Source: Bacteroidales bacterium (GTDB taxonomy: Bacteria; Bacteroidota; Bacteroidia; Bacteroidales; Porphyromonadaceae). From it: a DNA stretch of 48,181 bases. A program made the translations under genes and the position numbers. The stretch is taken from positions 1-48,181 of the forward strand of contig SFHG01000011.1 of assembly GCA_004555765.1 (NCBI GenBank), in the 5' to 3' direction. The stretch's first letter is position 1. Each line of letters opens with the position of its first letter. Below, in pieces: positions 34,969 through 43,112 of the stretch. The notes beneath the pieces were generated by a model. It made no database searches. It saw only the letters and a list, made by a program, of their open reading frames with translations, and was not told where the DNA came from.

Positions 34969-37900
34969 TTATTCCGGCAAATCCCGCACGCAGCGGACGT
35001 AGAGCTTTTGATCGACTTTTATCCACCTGTCGATATCCGACGTACCCACCATTCGCAGGTAGCCTTCGACGTGCATGGAATAACCGTTGGAATAGGAAAC
35101 GCCCATAGTACTATTGCCCGGAAGCCTGTCGTCTCCTGTCCGGGTACCTACGTTGTAGAACGCACCGGGACTACCCCAAGGGTAGGCAATCTCATCACCG
35201 TAGATCTTTTTGATCTCCCGACTATCCCAGTCGAACAGATTGACCATCATCATCTGCATCTCTGCCATATTCGGCACGCGCCAAGTACCCTTGTCGTAGT
35301 TCTTGTCGCGCGGGTAATCGGAGTATTGCCAATAGGTAGCACAGGGCGAGAAGCCGGAGTTGATGTCTCGCTGGAGCTTCTGCCAGTTATTATCTATAGG
35401 TGCGTCCCGTTTGTTGGCGTCGTAAAACTTACTTGCGTCGTCCCGTTTGCCGTCACGGTAATCCGCACCATACTCTCTGGCAGGGTAAGTGGCCACTTCA
35501 AAGCCTTTCACATAAATACTATTGATGGAAGAGTATTGGCTGTGCATAGGCAGCTCTCCTATGGCTCTTACTTTGCGGAGTGCCAAGGGGGTGATGTGAT
35601 CGGCACGCATAAAGCGGTAATGATCCTTATCCAACACCACGTTCATGGTTCTGGGAAGCTCAGTCTGCAAATCATTGTTGGTATAGTGCCCCTGATCCTG
35701 CTTATACAACGGATCACCGGAGGGATACTCGTCCAAAATACCCAAGTCTCTGACCAACCGGTTATGCGAATATTTCGTTCGTTCTCCCGGACTACCGCCA
35801 CCGATGTTGTACTGTTTGTTAAAGTCACCCAGATAATTCTGAGACGAAGTGCCGGAGACAATGACGAACGGGTTATTCATATAGAGAGCTCTATTATCAC
35901 TCCCCCTGTACCCACGATTGGTGAATAACACCGTGGGCTCTGTCGGCGTGCTCAGAAACTGAATCTTGCTGGGGAGGGTGCGCTGCGTCATAAAGAAAAG
36001 CACCGCTTCCGCAGGCGAGGGATTGAACCACTTCATCTCTTTGCGCTGCATCCTGTCATCCCGGTTTTCGTCCCGGTTCCGGGAGAAAGGCGCAAACATC
36101 GCGTAGTTGAAATTCTTACTCTTGAAGTCAATCGGCTTTCGTTTATTGGGATTAAGCCTAACTCCTTTGTCATCGACTAAGGTATAGGTTTTCCAGAGTC
36201 TATACTCCGGTATCACTTGATAGAAGTCGTCCATATCCGTCCTTTCATACGGTTTTGCATCCGTAGCCTCGATCGGGAGCAAATTCCAAGTATTGGCAAA
36301 GCCGTTGGAAAAGAACTTATTCAATCGGGAGAGGGGTTCGCTGGTAGCGAGATAAGTGAAGTCCAGATTTGGGGTTTCGTCGACGGACTCCACGCCCCAG
36401 ACGCGAACCACACCGCCGGCATCGCTCTGGAAAACCGTCCGGATGGGATACTGCGAAAGTGTAAGGACGGACTCGAAATGTGCAGACTGTCCGTCCGGAG
36501 AGTACGGAGAGCTGCTGTGCTCGGGGACGAGAAGCATAAACTTACGGTCGGGCGTATTCACGAACCTCTTCCACAAGTCTTTGTCCTTGGGGTTATTGCC
36601 CTTGTAGGAAGGCACGCTTTCGTAATAGTTTTCGTTGACGAAGACCGTAATCTTAATCAAGTCATCAGGATTGTACCGCCTGCCGGACTGTTTGACATTT
36701 AGGGAGAGTCTGTACATCAGTCCCTCCACAGTGAGCAGGTCATGATCCGTCATATCCGTATAGTAGACGGAGGTATAGGGATTGATATCATTCTCGTCGT
36801 GGATGAAAAACCTGAGCCAATCGTTATCGGTCCATTTGTCCTCAGACACCTTGAACCCTTGAAGAGCCAGCTTCTGCAGCTCATCCTTAGAGTAGAAGAC
36901 AATCCTCGGCGCCTGGAAGGGAGTGGATATGTAAAACGCGATACTCTTCACATTTCCTTGTGCGTCAAGCCCGAGGTCGCCTTTCCTGAGAAGGAAAGTC
37001 CTCTGCTCGTAGTGCGAGTCGAGCTGGAACTCGTTCTTTGAATCGTAGACAAAGCCGTCATTGTCGGGAGCCGGTTCTTGCTCACCTGTCAACTTGTTGC
37101 TTTCCACCTCCACGAGGACATCATCCACACCGTTGACCGTAATGATGTAGTTGTACTGGTAGTCACGGAGCGTATTGTAGTCGTCTATATCCCTAATGAA
37201 ATCCCCGAGGAGGACGCGATAGGTCACGTCGGCCGTGCGCGTCGTCCCGTCACTCAGCTTCGTACGATACTCGCCCTTGACCTCAATGTAAGTAGCACGA
37301 TCCGGTGCATATTTGAAGTTTGTATTCTTCAGGTAGGGGTTGGTATCCGAAGAGAGCTCTTCCTTATTCTGCTTTGCCCTTGCCCGATACTGTTCATCGA
37401 AATCATTCGATACATCCTTTACGCTGATTTTACAGGGCTTGCGGCTCTCCGGCATGTAAAAGGTAGCCAAGCTGCGATCGGTATCCTTGTCAAGGAAGTC
37501 CAACGTCCGTTCTTTACTGTCGAAGTAATGGGTCGACTCCAACGGAGCGGATGCATCCCAAGTCACACTATGTGAGTCCGGGTTAATCGGACGCTCAAAA
37601 AGGTATGCACGGTTGGGGATATTGTGAACCGAATACGACTTTGCCGTGAATGTGTCTCCTCTCCTCTTAGCCTCCTGAGACAAGCCGATCGAGAAATCGA
37701 CGCGCGCATCCACACGCTTCAGACGCACGTCCACACGCGTGGTAGAGGGCGTTATCTCTTTGACTTCTTTCGCAGACATCAAGAGGAACCCGTTGTCACG
37801 ATCCTTGGTGGTCGGACTCAGCGCAGCAATAAGCCCATCCAAGTCTTGGGCGGTCAAGTTCGAGACATCGCCACTAAAAGCGGAGTTACCGACCTTGTAG

Positions 37901-38334
37901 TAGTTTCCTCCCGGGACATTGGCGACCATATAGACCACACAATTTCCGACAGGGAGCTTGATACCCTCCTCCAAAAGTCCCTTGGCAGACGGCACTTCGC
38001 CATCGGCTTCCGAGTACTTGTTTGCGCGCCTCCCGGCTGCAGACATAAGGTCGCTCTTCTTGTAGACCTTGGAGAAGACGGGCTTTGCAGATGTCCCTTC
38101 GTCTTCGACGAAGATCCATACATAAAGGTTATCAATCCGTCTCTCCTCCTCCTTCGGCAACGCACTCCTCAAGACAGGCAGATAGTCGTCTGCGGCAAAC
38201 CCGAGTGATACGCGACTATCCCCGTGGTTGTCATCGATGTCGCGAGAATCAAACCGATCCTGACATGCCGAAAGGAAAATAGAAGCGAAAGCGCAGACAA
38301 TCGCAGCAAAGAATATGTTTCTCTGAGTATTCAT
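34969..38334 (-). CDS. Large fimbrial tip-type lipoprotein (DUF4906-like)
   Basis: This 1121-residue lipoprotein has a lipobox (FASIFLSACQDRF, Cys24); the start at 38334 (MNTQRNIFFA) was chosen for the signal peptide. The middle is beta-rich with fimbrillin-like segments (LYVWIFVEDEGT, LPVGNCVVYMVANVPGG, DARVDFSIGLS, YNYIITVNGVDDVLVEVE). The C-terminus has a WRVPNMAEMQMMM...YVRCVRDLPE module that resembles the Fib_succ_major/lectin-like domain on Bacteroidales surface proteins. Size, position at the end of the fimbrial gene set and the C-terminal module suggest a tip adhesin, comparable in role to large accessory fimbrillins of Porphyromonas. It starts 10 bp after the preceding fimbrial gene. 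Exact family assignment is inferred. Confidence 0.8.
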   Translation of the reverse strand: MNTQRNIFFAAIVCAFASIFLSACQDRFDSRDIDDNHGDSRVSLGFAADDYLPVLRSALPKEEERRIDNLYVWIFVEDEGTSAKPVFSKVYKKSDLMSAAGRRANKYSEADGEVPSAKGLLEEGIKLPVGNCVVYMVANVPGGNYYKVGNSAFSGDVSNLTAQDLDGLIAALSPTTKDRDNGFLLMSAKEVKEITPSTTRVDVRLKRVDARVDFSIGLSQEAKRRGDTFTAKSYSVHNIPNRAYLFERPINPDSHSVTWDASAPLESTHYFDSKERTLDFLDKDTDRSLATFYMPESRKPCKISVKDVSNDFDEQYRARAKQNKEELSSDTNPYLKNTNFKYAPDRATYIEVKGEYRTKLSDGTTRTADVTYRVLLGDFIRDIDDYNTLRDYQYNYIITVNGVDDVLVEVESNKLTGEQEPAPDNDGFVYDSKNEFQLDSHYEQRTFLLRKGDLGLDAQGNVKSIAFYISTPFQAPRIVFYSKDELQKLALQGFKVSEDKWTDNDWLRFFIHDENDINPYTSVYYTDMTDHDLLTVEGLMYRLSLNVKQSGRRYNPDDLIKITVFVNENYYESVPSYKGNNPKDKDLWKRFVNTPDRKFMLLVPEHSSSPYSPDGQSAHFESVLTLSQYPIRTVFQSDAGGVVRVWGVESVDETPNLDFTYLATSEPLSRLNKFFSNGFANTWNLLPIEATDAKPYERTDMDDFYQVIPEYRLWKTYTLVDDKGVRLNPNKRKPIDFKSKNFNYAMFAPFSRNRDENRDDRMQRKEMKWFNPSPAEAVLFFMTQRTLPSKIQFLSTPTEPTVLFTNRGYRGSDNRALYMNNPFVIVSGTSSQNYLGDFNKQYNIGGGSPGERTKYSHNRLVRDLGILDEYPSGDPLYKQDQGHYTNNDLQTELPRTMNVVLDKDHYRFMRADHITPLALRKVRAIGELPMHSQYSSINSIYVKGFEVATYPAREYGADYRDGKRDDASKFYDANKRDAPIDNNWQKLQRDINSGFSPCATYWQYSDYPRDKNYDKGTWRVPNMAEMQMMMVNLFDWDSREIKKIYGDEIAYPWGSPGAFYNVGTRTGDDRLPGNSTMGVSYSNGYSMHVEGYLRMVGTSDIDRWIKVDQKLYVRCVRDLPE

Positions 38335-38344
38335 AAATGATTCA

Positions 38345-39928
38345 TCAATTAAAGACAGGGACATCCGCATCAGGCACTTTCTCAAAGTCGTGTGCCTCAT
38401 GGAGGAGGTCGAGGCTTACGTAAAGCTTTTGGCCAATCAGCTTGGCGTTAAAACGATAGATGGTGTTTCGCACCACGGTGTACTGCTCCAACGAAAGACC
38501 GGAAAGGTTCGACACTTTATTGAAAATGGACACCGTATAGCTCGGACCGTCGTAGGTGGAGCCGTCTTCGTCCTCGTAAGTTCCACCTTCCGTATAACCA
38601 AATGTAAAATTCGGCATATCCTCCTCTTCCGCATCATACTTCTTGGTAGCGGGATCATAGAGAGAGAAGGGAGCGATGTAGTAGGTCATTGTTTCACCTT
38701 TCTTAAAGCCACCCACACCATCGACCATCGCTACCGGCTCAGCGTCGATTACGGGCGCCATAAAGAAGACTTTTGCACCATCGTTGGTCATCTCCTCCTC
38801 GCCATCGGAGTAGGCAGAAGTAAAGTCAATCAATTCCATCTTATCCTCGGACGGAATCTGACTTGGATCGCCGGACGGGGAAGTGGCAGGATAATACGCC
38901 GCCTTGGACTTCAGGAAATCCGGGCGGGTCGCCAGGACGGGATCCTTCACACGCCCACTGACCGTGTACTCACCCTCCATCGGAAGGAACGGTGTCCCTT
39001 TCTTGACCCGGTTTACCCGGTCGCGAAGTCTTAGGAAACAACCACCGGTCTTCCCGTCCGCATTGTACGGATAAGGCGTGTAGCTGTATTTTCTCGAAGA
39101 ATTCAAGAAGATCAACTCACTTGTGGCCGGATCCTTACGTGCATTGGTCAGACGAAAATCGAACTTGGCCAGGATACGCTCCAAACCAATCTCGGGCGTT
39201 GCGTGATAGAGATCCGGGCCATTATTCGGAATGTCGATAACCTGCTCTCCGAACATCGGGAGCGCACTCAGCTCCTTCGCAGACACCAACGCCCTATTCC
39301 CCGGGAGGGTAAGCGGGTAAGACTTCAAGTCTGCAATGCTCTTCGGCAGCGGTTTGGCTCCGGAGACACCCTTAATCGCATTTTCGATATTGAGATCGTT
39401 GACGATCAAGAAGAAGTAGTAATTTCCCGGTGCGAGCACGAGATCAAACGTCAGCGCGGTCTGCCCGCCTTGACTCTGAGTGAGTGTGCTTTTGCTTTCG
39501 GCTCCAAACCTCTTGATCTTGACGCCTCCAATCTCCGTAGCAGATACTCCTGACGGGAAAGAAGCGTTGGACGGAGTGTCGTTGTAATAGATGGAGGAAT
39601 ATACGGGTGCATCGGACTCCGAAGCCGTTTTCTTGAATACCAGAAGCAAGAGATGGTTCACCCTGTTCTCAAACTCGGTTCCGGCCAAAACGTTGGGATC
39701 GAATGTCGATGGCGGGGTTTCACTTGAGGGTGGAAGATCCTCTTTCATTGCCCTAAGTACATCTCCCGGCGCACCCATGCGGTTAAGGGTAGTGGTAATA
39801 CGCACGAGCTTTGGGGCAGCACCCGGACAATCCGCCGGATAATCGCCAAGGACTGCGGAGTGGCAACCACCCAGTAGCCCCGTAAGCGCGAAAAGTAACG
39901 GGAGATATAGTTTACCGTGAAAACTCAT
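38345..39928 (-). CDS. Minor fimbrillin / FimB-Mfa2-like lipoprotein
   Basis: This 527-residue protein has the lipobox LTGLLGGCHSAV (Cys22). It shares CHSA-x-xxD-xxx-CP with the Mfa2-like protein encoded upstream (CHSAIMSDLTECP), suggesting paralogy or a shared N-terminal module. Further features are LLLLVFKKTASE, LAPGNYYFFLIVNDLN, LPMFGEQVIDIP and the C-terminal YTVVRNTIYRFNAKLIGQKL, which resembles the NxxYxFxxxL ending of fimbrillin domains. It probably forms a minor component between shaft and tip. It is separated from the upstream anchor gene by the transposase and two palindrome clusters, and is closely coupled to the tip-type gene. Confidence 0.8.
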   Translation of the reverse strand: MSFHGKLYLPLLFALTGLLGGCHSAVLGDYPADCPGAAPKLVRITTTLNRMGAPGDVLRAMKEDLPPSSETPPSTFDPNVLAGTEFENRVNHLLLLVFKKTASESDAPVYSSIYYNDTPSNASFPSGVSATEIGGVKIKRFGAESKSTLTQSQGGQTALTFDLVLAPGNYYFFLIVNDLNIENAIKGVSGAKPLPKSIADLKSYPLTLPGNRALVSAKELSALPMFGEQVIDIPNNGPDLYHATPEIGLERILAKFDFRLTNARKDPATSELIFLNSSRKYSYTPYPYNADGKTGGCFLRLRDRVNRVKKGTPFLPMEGEYTVSGRVKDPVLATRPDFLKSKAAYYPATSPSGDPSQIPSEDKMELIDFTSAYSDGEEEMTNDGAKVFFMAPVIDAEPVAMVDGVGGFKKGETMTYYIAPFSLYDPATKKYDAEEEDMPNFTFGYTEGGTYEDEDGSTYDGPSYTVSIFNKVSNLSGLSLEQYTVVRNTIYRFNAKLIGQKLYVSLDLLHEAHDFEKVPDADVPVFN

Positions 39929-39983
39929 ATAAAAAAAATAGTTGGCAATGGTTAGCAGTTAGCAGTAAAAGCACATAAAAATT

Positions 39984-40529
39984 GACGGCACGCCACCCCG
40001 TAGGGGCAAGTGTGGCACAGCGGTCGACACCCCGTAGGGGCCAAGAGACGCCGTAGGCACCCGAAAGGAAGCAGCCCGGGGGTAAGACCCAGCACAGCGG
40101 TCGCGCCCCGTAGGGGCAAGTGTGGCACAGCGTGCCACCATCTTGGTAGCCCGGGGCAAAGACCCAGCACAGCGGTCGCGCCCCGTAGGGGCAAGAGACG
40201 CCGTAGGCACCCGAAAGGAAGTAGCCCGGGGGTAAGACCCAGCATAGCGGTCGCGCCCCGTAGGGGCAAGAGACGCCGTAGGCACCCGAAAGGAAGTAGC
40301 CCGGGGCAAAGACCCAGCACAGCGGTCGCGCCCCGTAGGGGCAAGTGTGGCACAGCGTGCCACCATCTTGGTAGCCCGGGGCAAAGACCCAGCACAGCGG
40401 TCGCACCCCGTAGGGGCAAGTGTGGCACAGCGTGCCACCATCTTGGTAGCCCGGGGCAAAGAGACCGTAGGTCTCGCAGCCCCGAGGTTAGCGGATACAC
40501 GCTCAGCCCCCGCTGCCCCGTAGGGGCTG
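39984..40529. repeat. Cluster 2 of REP-like palindromes, 75-bp modular tandem array
   Basis: Units beginning GTCG(C/A)CCCCGTAGGGG start at 40023, 40100, 40175, 40250, 40325 and 40400. The spacing is exactly 75 bp from the second unit on (77 for the first). Each unit contains GCCCC-GTA-GGGGC, then one of two alternative palindromes of equal span: GAGACGCC-GTA-GGCACC (units 1, 3, 4) or GTGGCAC-AGC-GTGCCAC (units 2, 5, 6). GTAGCCCGGGG(C/T)AAGACC follows. The last unit runs into a different hairpin, GAGACC-GTA-GGTCTC (about 40469-40483), closed by GCAGCCCCG. GTAG lies at 40146, 40221, 40296, 40371 and 40446 (GCAG near 40071). Because the period is a multiple of three, both strands have long spurious open frames. 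Confidence 0.95.
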
Positions 40530-40541
40530 AATACGAAACAG

Positions 40542-40994
40542 TCACTCAAACAAGTACTCATCTTCATATTCCACGTTTGCTGTCCGAAGCAACTCTTTAT
40601 ATTCATCTAAGAAAACTTTATTCTTATGGTGAAAAGGCTGGTTAAGAATGTAGTCGATAACCTTTTGTCTATCAAACGGGCAAATAGAGAAAGCTCCATA
40701 ACCCGTCTGCCAAGCAAATTTCCCTTTGAGAACGAGATTGGCATTCACAAACTTATTGGTCGTCACCTTTAAGTCTTTAACAAAATCAGAGAGAACCAAA
40801 TCCGGACGATAGCCGATAAGGATATGCGTATGATCCGGATTACAAAACAGAGCCAAAAGTCTAACCCCCTTATTACGGGCATATCCGGAGATATACCTCT
40901 CAAGATCCTCGCGGAAATACTCAGGAATCAAGTTCTCCCGTCCCGCCACGGCAAAAACGAGATGCACTTGAAGCTGCGTATAGGTGTTAGCCAT
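40542..40994 (-). CDS. Y1 (HUH) single-strand transposase, IS200/RAYT-like
   Basis: The complete 150-residue protein starts MANTYTQLQVHLVFAVAGRE (40994); a longer frame begins in the palindrome upstream and is not used. The HUH motif is His55-Thr-His57 in CNPDHTHILIG. The GKFAWQTGYGAFSI region is intact, and the catalytic Tyr is probably Tyr115 in VIDYILNQPFHHKNKVF. The ending VEYEDEYLFE is family-typical. Such enzymes cut and join single-stranded DNA at hairpins. There is no tnpB and no ordinary insertion-sequence end, but on both sides lie dense GTAG-plus-hairpin clusters in converging orientation. That makes a REP-associated role more likely than a free IS200 copy. It is inserted between the Mfa2-like gene and the minor fimbrillin gene. 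Confidence 0.88.
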   Translation of the reverse strand: MANTYTQLQVHLVFAVAGRENLIPEYFREDLERYISGYARNKGVRLLALFCNPDHTHILIGYRPDLVLSDFVKDLKVTTNKFVNANLVLKGKFAWQTGYGAFSICPFDRQKVIDYILNQPFHHKNKVFLDEYKELLRTANVEYEDEYLFE

Positions 40995-41015
40995 TGTTTT
41001 GTCTTCTGTTTTATT

Positions 41016-41450
41016 CGGCTCCCAAAGGAGCCGTGGGTTCATTTTTTCGTCCTTATTTCCTCGGGGCTGTGAGACCTACGGTCTCTTTGCCCCGGGCTAC
41101 CAAGATTTGACCGCTCTGCGGTCTCTTGCCCCTACGGGGCGACTTCCTTTTTTGCTTCGTCTCTTCCCCGGGGTGTCGACCCCTACGGGGTCTTAACCCC
41201 GGGCTACCAAGATACGACCGCTCTGCGGTCTCTTGCCCCTACGGGGCGGCGTACCTTCTTGCTTCGTCTCTTCCTCGGGGCTGCGAGACCTACGGGGTCT
41301 TTGCCCCTCTTCCTCGGGGTGTCGACCCCTACGGGGTCTTAACCCCGGGTTGCCAAGATACGACCGCTCTGCGGTCTCTTGCCCCTACGGGGCGACTTCC
41401 TTTTTTGCTTCGTCTCCTTTCGTCGGGGCGACTTATCTCAGTCTTCTTAC
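41016..41450. repeat. Cluster 3 of REP-like palindromes, opposite orientation
   Basis: It begins with CGGCTCC-CAAA-GGAGCCG (41016-41033) just 5' of the transposase gene. A hairpin follows with arms GAGACC-TAC-GGTCTC inside CGGGGC/GCCCCG and ending in CTAC (41061-41100). Then come GACCGC-TCT-GCGGTC, GCCCC-TAC-GGGGC and GTCGACCCC-TAC-GGGGTC with AACCCCGGGCTACC (ending 41208). Partial copies continue to about 41430. CTAC on this strand is GTAG on the other, so these elements run towards the transposase, as those of cluster 2 do from the other side. One copy at about 41349 has GGTTGCC instead of GGCTACC. Confidence 0.9.
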
Positions 41451-41576
41451 CTTAAAAGAAAAAGAGGTACGGGTCGGAGTTCCTTTTTCGGTACGGGTCT
41501 CGTCCTCACGAGATACGGGGTCTGAAAACGATCCCGGTACGGGCAAAAAATTAGGCCGGAGTGGTACGTGCCGTGT
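41451..41576. other. Intergenic region after the Mfa2-like gene
   Basis: It holds GGTACGGGTC and GGTACGGGC motifs and a small hairpin TCTCGT-CCTC-ACGAGA near 41499. These resemble the dispersed GTACG/GTATCTCG family. It may be the 3' untranslated region of the Mfa2-like transcript. Confidence 0.5.
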
Positions 41577-42563
41577 TTACAGTTTCTCGCGACGGAAGAC
41601 GATGTTCCAATTTTGGATCGTCGCCTTTAACGCCATATAGGTGCCGTCGAAAGTGTCTACGACAATGGAGATATTGAAGTCGTGGTTGAGATCCAAGTGA
41701 TCCTTGAAGGGGTTGGCACTGCCGTCCATACCCAATCCCGGATAGAGGATGAAGTCGGTCAAGGGGTCGAACTCGTAGACCACCCTTCCGGTCTCGTCCT
41801 TGATGGTGACGAGATAATCGCCACGCTCACCCTGCACAAGGCGGAGGATGTCGTAATCGGCAGTAAGGCGGGCAGTCCCGTTCACTCCGTCAGCGGTCTG
41901 CTTAAAGATGTCGGTCGTCCACTCGAAAGGGGTGTCTTCGGCGAGATCCCCGTTTGCCTTATAGCGGGAGTTCTTGGCCGTAAAAGTCATCGTATAGGTA
42001 TGCTCCGGAGAGAATCCCTGGATGTCGAAGTGGAAATGGTTTGTAATCTGCACAAAGGAGAAGTGCACTTCGTCCGTTTGGGTACCGAGAGTGCTTCTCT
42101 CCTTCTGCACCAAGTCGCCTCCCGTAGGCTCTGCCACGTAGAGAGGAGCCGCCTTGGCTCCGATCTTATCCGCCTCCTTGGCCATAAAGACGAGGAGGTC
42201 TTTCTTGTCCGCACCCGCTTTGAAAGCCGAGAAATCGTACAGACCGAGGTCTTTCCCGGACCACGCCACGAAAGAAGTGGTGGCACCGGGACGGTAAAAA
42301 TCCGTGCGTATTTCGTAGCCGGGAAGGAAAGCGACACTACCGTCTTTCCACTCTCCGATGAGCTTGCCACTCTCATCGAAAGCGAACACACGCACATCGT
42401 CGATTTTATTGTCGGGAAAACTGATCTCGTCCGGAGTGCGTACGTCAAACGTAAAGACCGTGTATTGCGGGCATTCCGTGAGGTCACTCATAATCGCCGA
42501 GTGACAGCCCGAGAGTGCCAAAGCTCCGATTGCGGAGAGTAAAATTTTGGAATAAAGTTTCAT
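41577..42563 (-). CDS. Fimbrial anchor lipoprotein, FimB/Mfa2 family
   Basis: This 328-residue lipoprotein has the lipobox GALALSGCHSA (Cys20). Motifs are ECPQYTVFTFDVRTPDE, IDDVRVFAFDESGKLIGEW, FVAWSGKDLGLYDF, HFDIQGFSPEHTYTMTF and the C-terminal NHDFNISIVVDTFDGTYMALKATIQNWN. The anchor of Mfa-type fimbriae terminates the pilus and holds it in the outer membrane. The position directly after the Mfa1-like major subunit agrees, although a 550-bp repeat-rich spacer separates the two genes. Confidence 0.9.
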   Translation of the reverse strand: MKLYSKILLSAIGALALSGCHSAIMSDLTECPQYTVFTFDVRTPDEISFPDNKIDDVRVFAFDESGKLIGEWKDGSVAFLPGYEIRTDFYRPGATTSFVAWSGKDLGLYDFSAFKAGADKKDLLVFMAKEADKIGAKAAPLYVAEPTGGDLVQKERSTLGTQTDEVHFSFVQITNHFHFDIQGFSPEHTYTMTFTAKNSRYKANGDLAEDTPFEWTTDIFKQTADGVNGTARLTADYDILRLVQGERGDYLVTIKDETGRVVYEFDPLTDFILYPGLGMDGSANPFKDHLDLNHDFNISIVVDTFDGTYMALKATIQNWNIVFRREKL

Positions 42564-42636
42564 CGTGGGAATAAACCTATATTAGTTACCTATATTCGTT
42601 AGTAGTGCGAGGCGGAAAGAGGCGGAAAGCACAAGC

Positions 42637-42990
42637 AAGCCCCGTGGAGGCAAAGAGTGGCACAGCGTTCCCCGTGGGGGCAAGAGTGGCATCAAGCAAG
42701 CCCCGTAGGGGCAAAGAGTGGCACAGCGTGCCACCATCTTGGTAGCCCGGGGCAAAGAGACCGTAGGTCTCGCAGCCCCGAGGAAGAGGGGTCTCTATCC
42801 AACCTCTCAGCCACATCGTGGCTGAACCGCTTGTCTTTCTCATCTCTTTTCTTCATTCGGCTCCCAAGGGAGCCGAAAAATTGTTTTATTCTTCTCTTTT
42901 TTTCCTCGGGGTGCCAAGACCCCTACGGGGTCTTAACCCCGGGCTACCAAGATTTGACCGCTCTGCGGTCTTCTTGCCCCTACGGGGCGA
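42637..42990. repeat. Cluster 4 of REP-like palindromes between major subunit and anchor genes
   Basis: It contains GCCCC-GTA/GTG-GAGGC-type hairpins (42637-42720) and GTGGCAC-AGC-GTGCCAC. GTAGCCCGGGGCAAAGAGACC follows, with the GTAG at 42742-42745, and the element closes with GGTCTCGCAGCCCCG. Then come CAGCCAC-ATC-GTGGCTG (42809-42825) and a 10-bp stem TTCGGCTCCC-AA-GGGAGCCGAA (42856-42877). An oppositely oriented element follows, with GACCCC-TAC-GGGGTC and AACCCCGGGCTACC (42906-42948) and then GACCGC-TCT-GCGGTC and GCCCC-TAC-GGGGC. Confidence 0.9.
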
Positions 42991-43112
42991 CTTCCTTTCT
43001 TTGCTTCGTCTTGTTTATTTGTGGATGGCGGGGCGGTCAGGCACCCGCCACCCTGCAGACGGGATTAGTGTTTCAAATCACGTTTGCTTTTTATCCGATA
43101 AAGTCCGTCTTA
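42991..43112. other. 3' region of the Mfa1-like gene with a GC-rich hairpin
   Basis: TGGCGGG (43026-43032) pairs with CCCGCCA (43044-43050) about 60 bp after the major-subunit stop codon. There is no clear T tract. It could protect the major-subunit mRNA or attenuate readthrough into the anchor gene. Confidence 0.45.

Noticed and set aside
39912..40645. Several 120-210-residue open frames on both strands with repeated peptides such as CPYGARPLCWV or LAPTGRDRC
   Set aside because: They translate the 75-bp palindrome array, whose period is a multiple of three and lacks stop codons. They overlap each other in all frames and have no independent coding signal.
40542..40994. Ordinary IS200/IS605 insertion sequence
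   Set aside because: Not fully excluded, but there is no tnpB and no single left-end/right-end pair. Instead many GTAG hairpins in converging orientation extend well beyond the gene.
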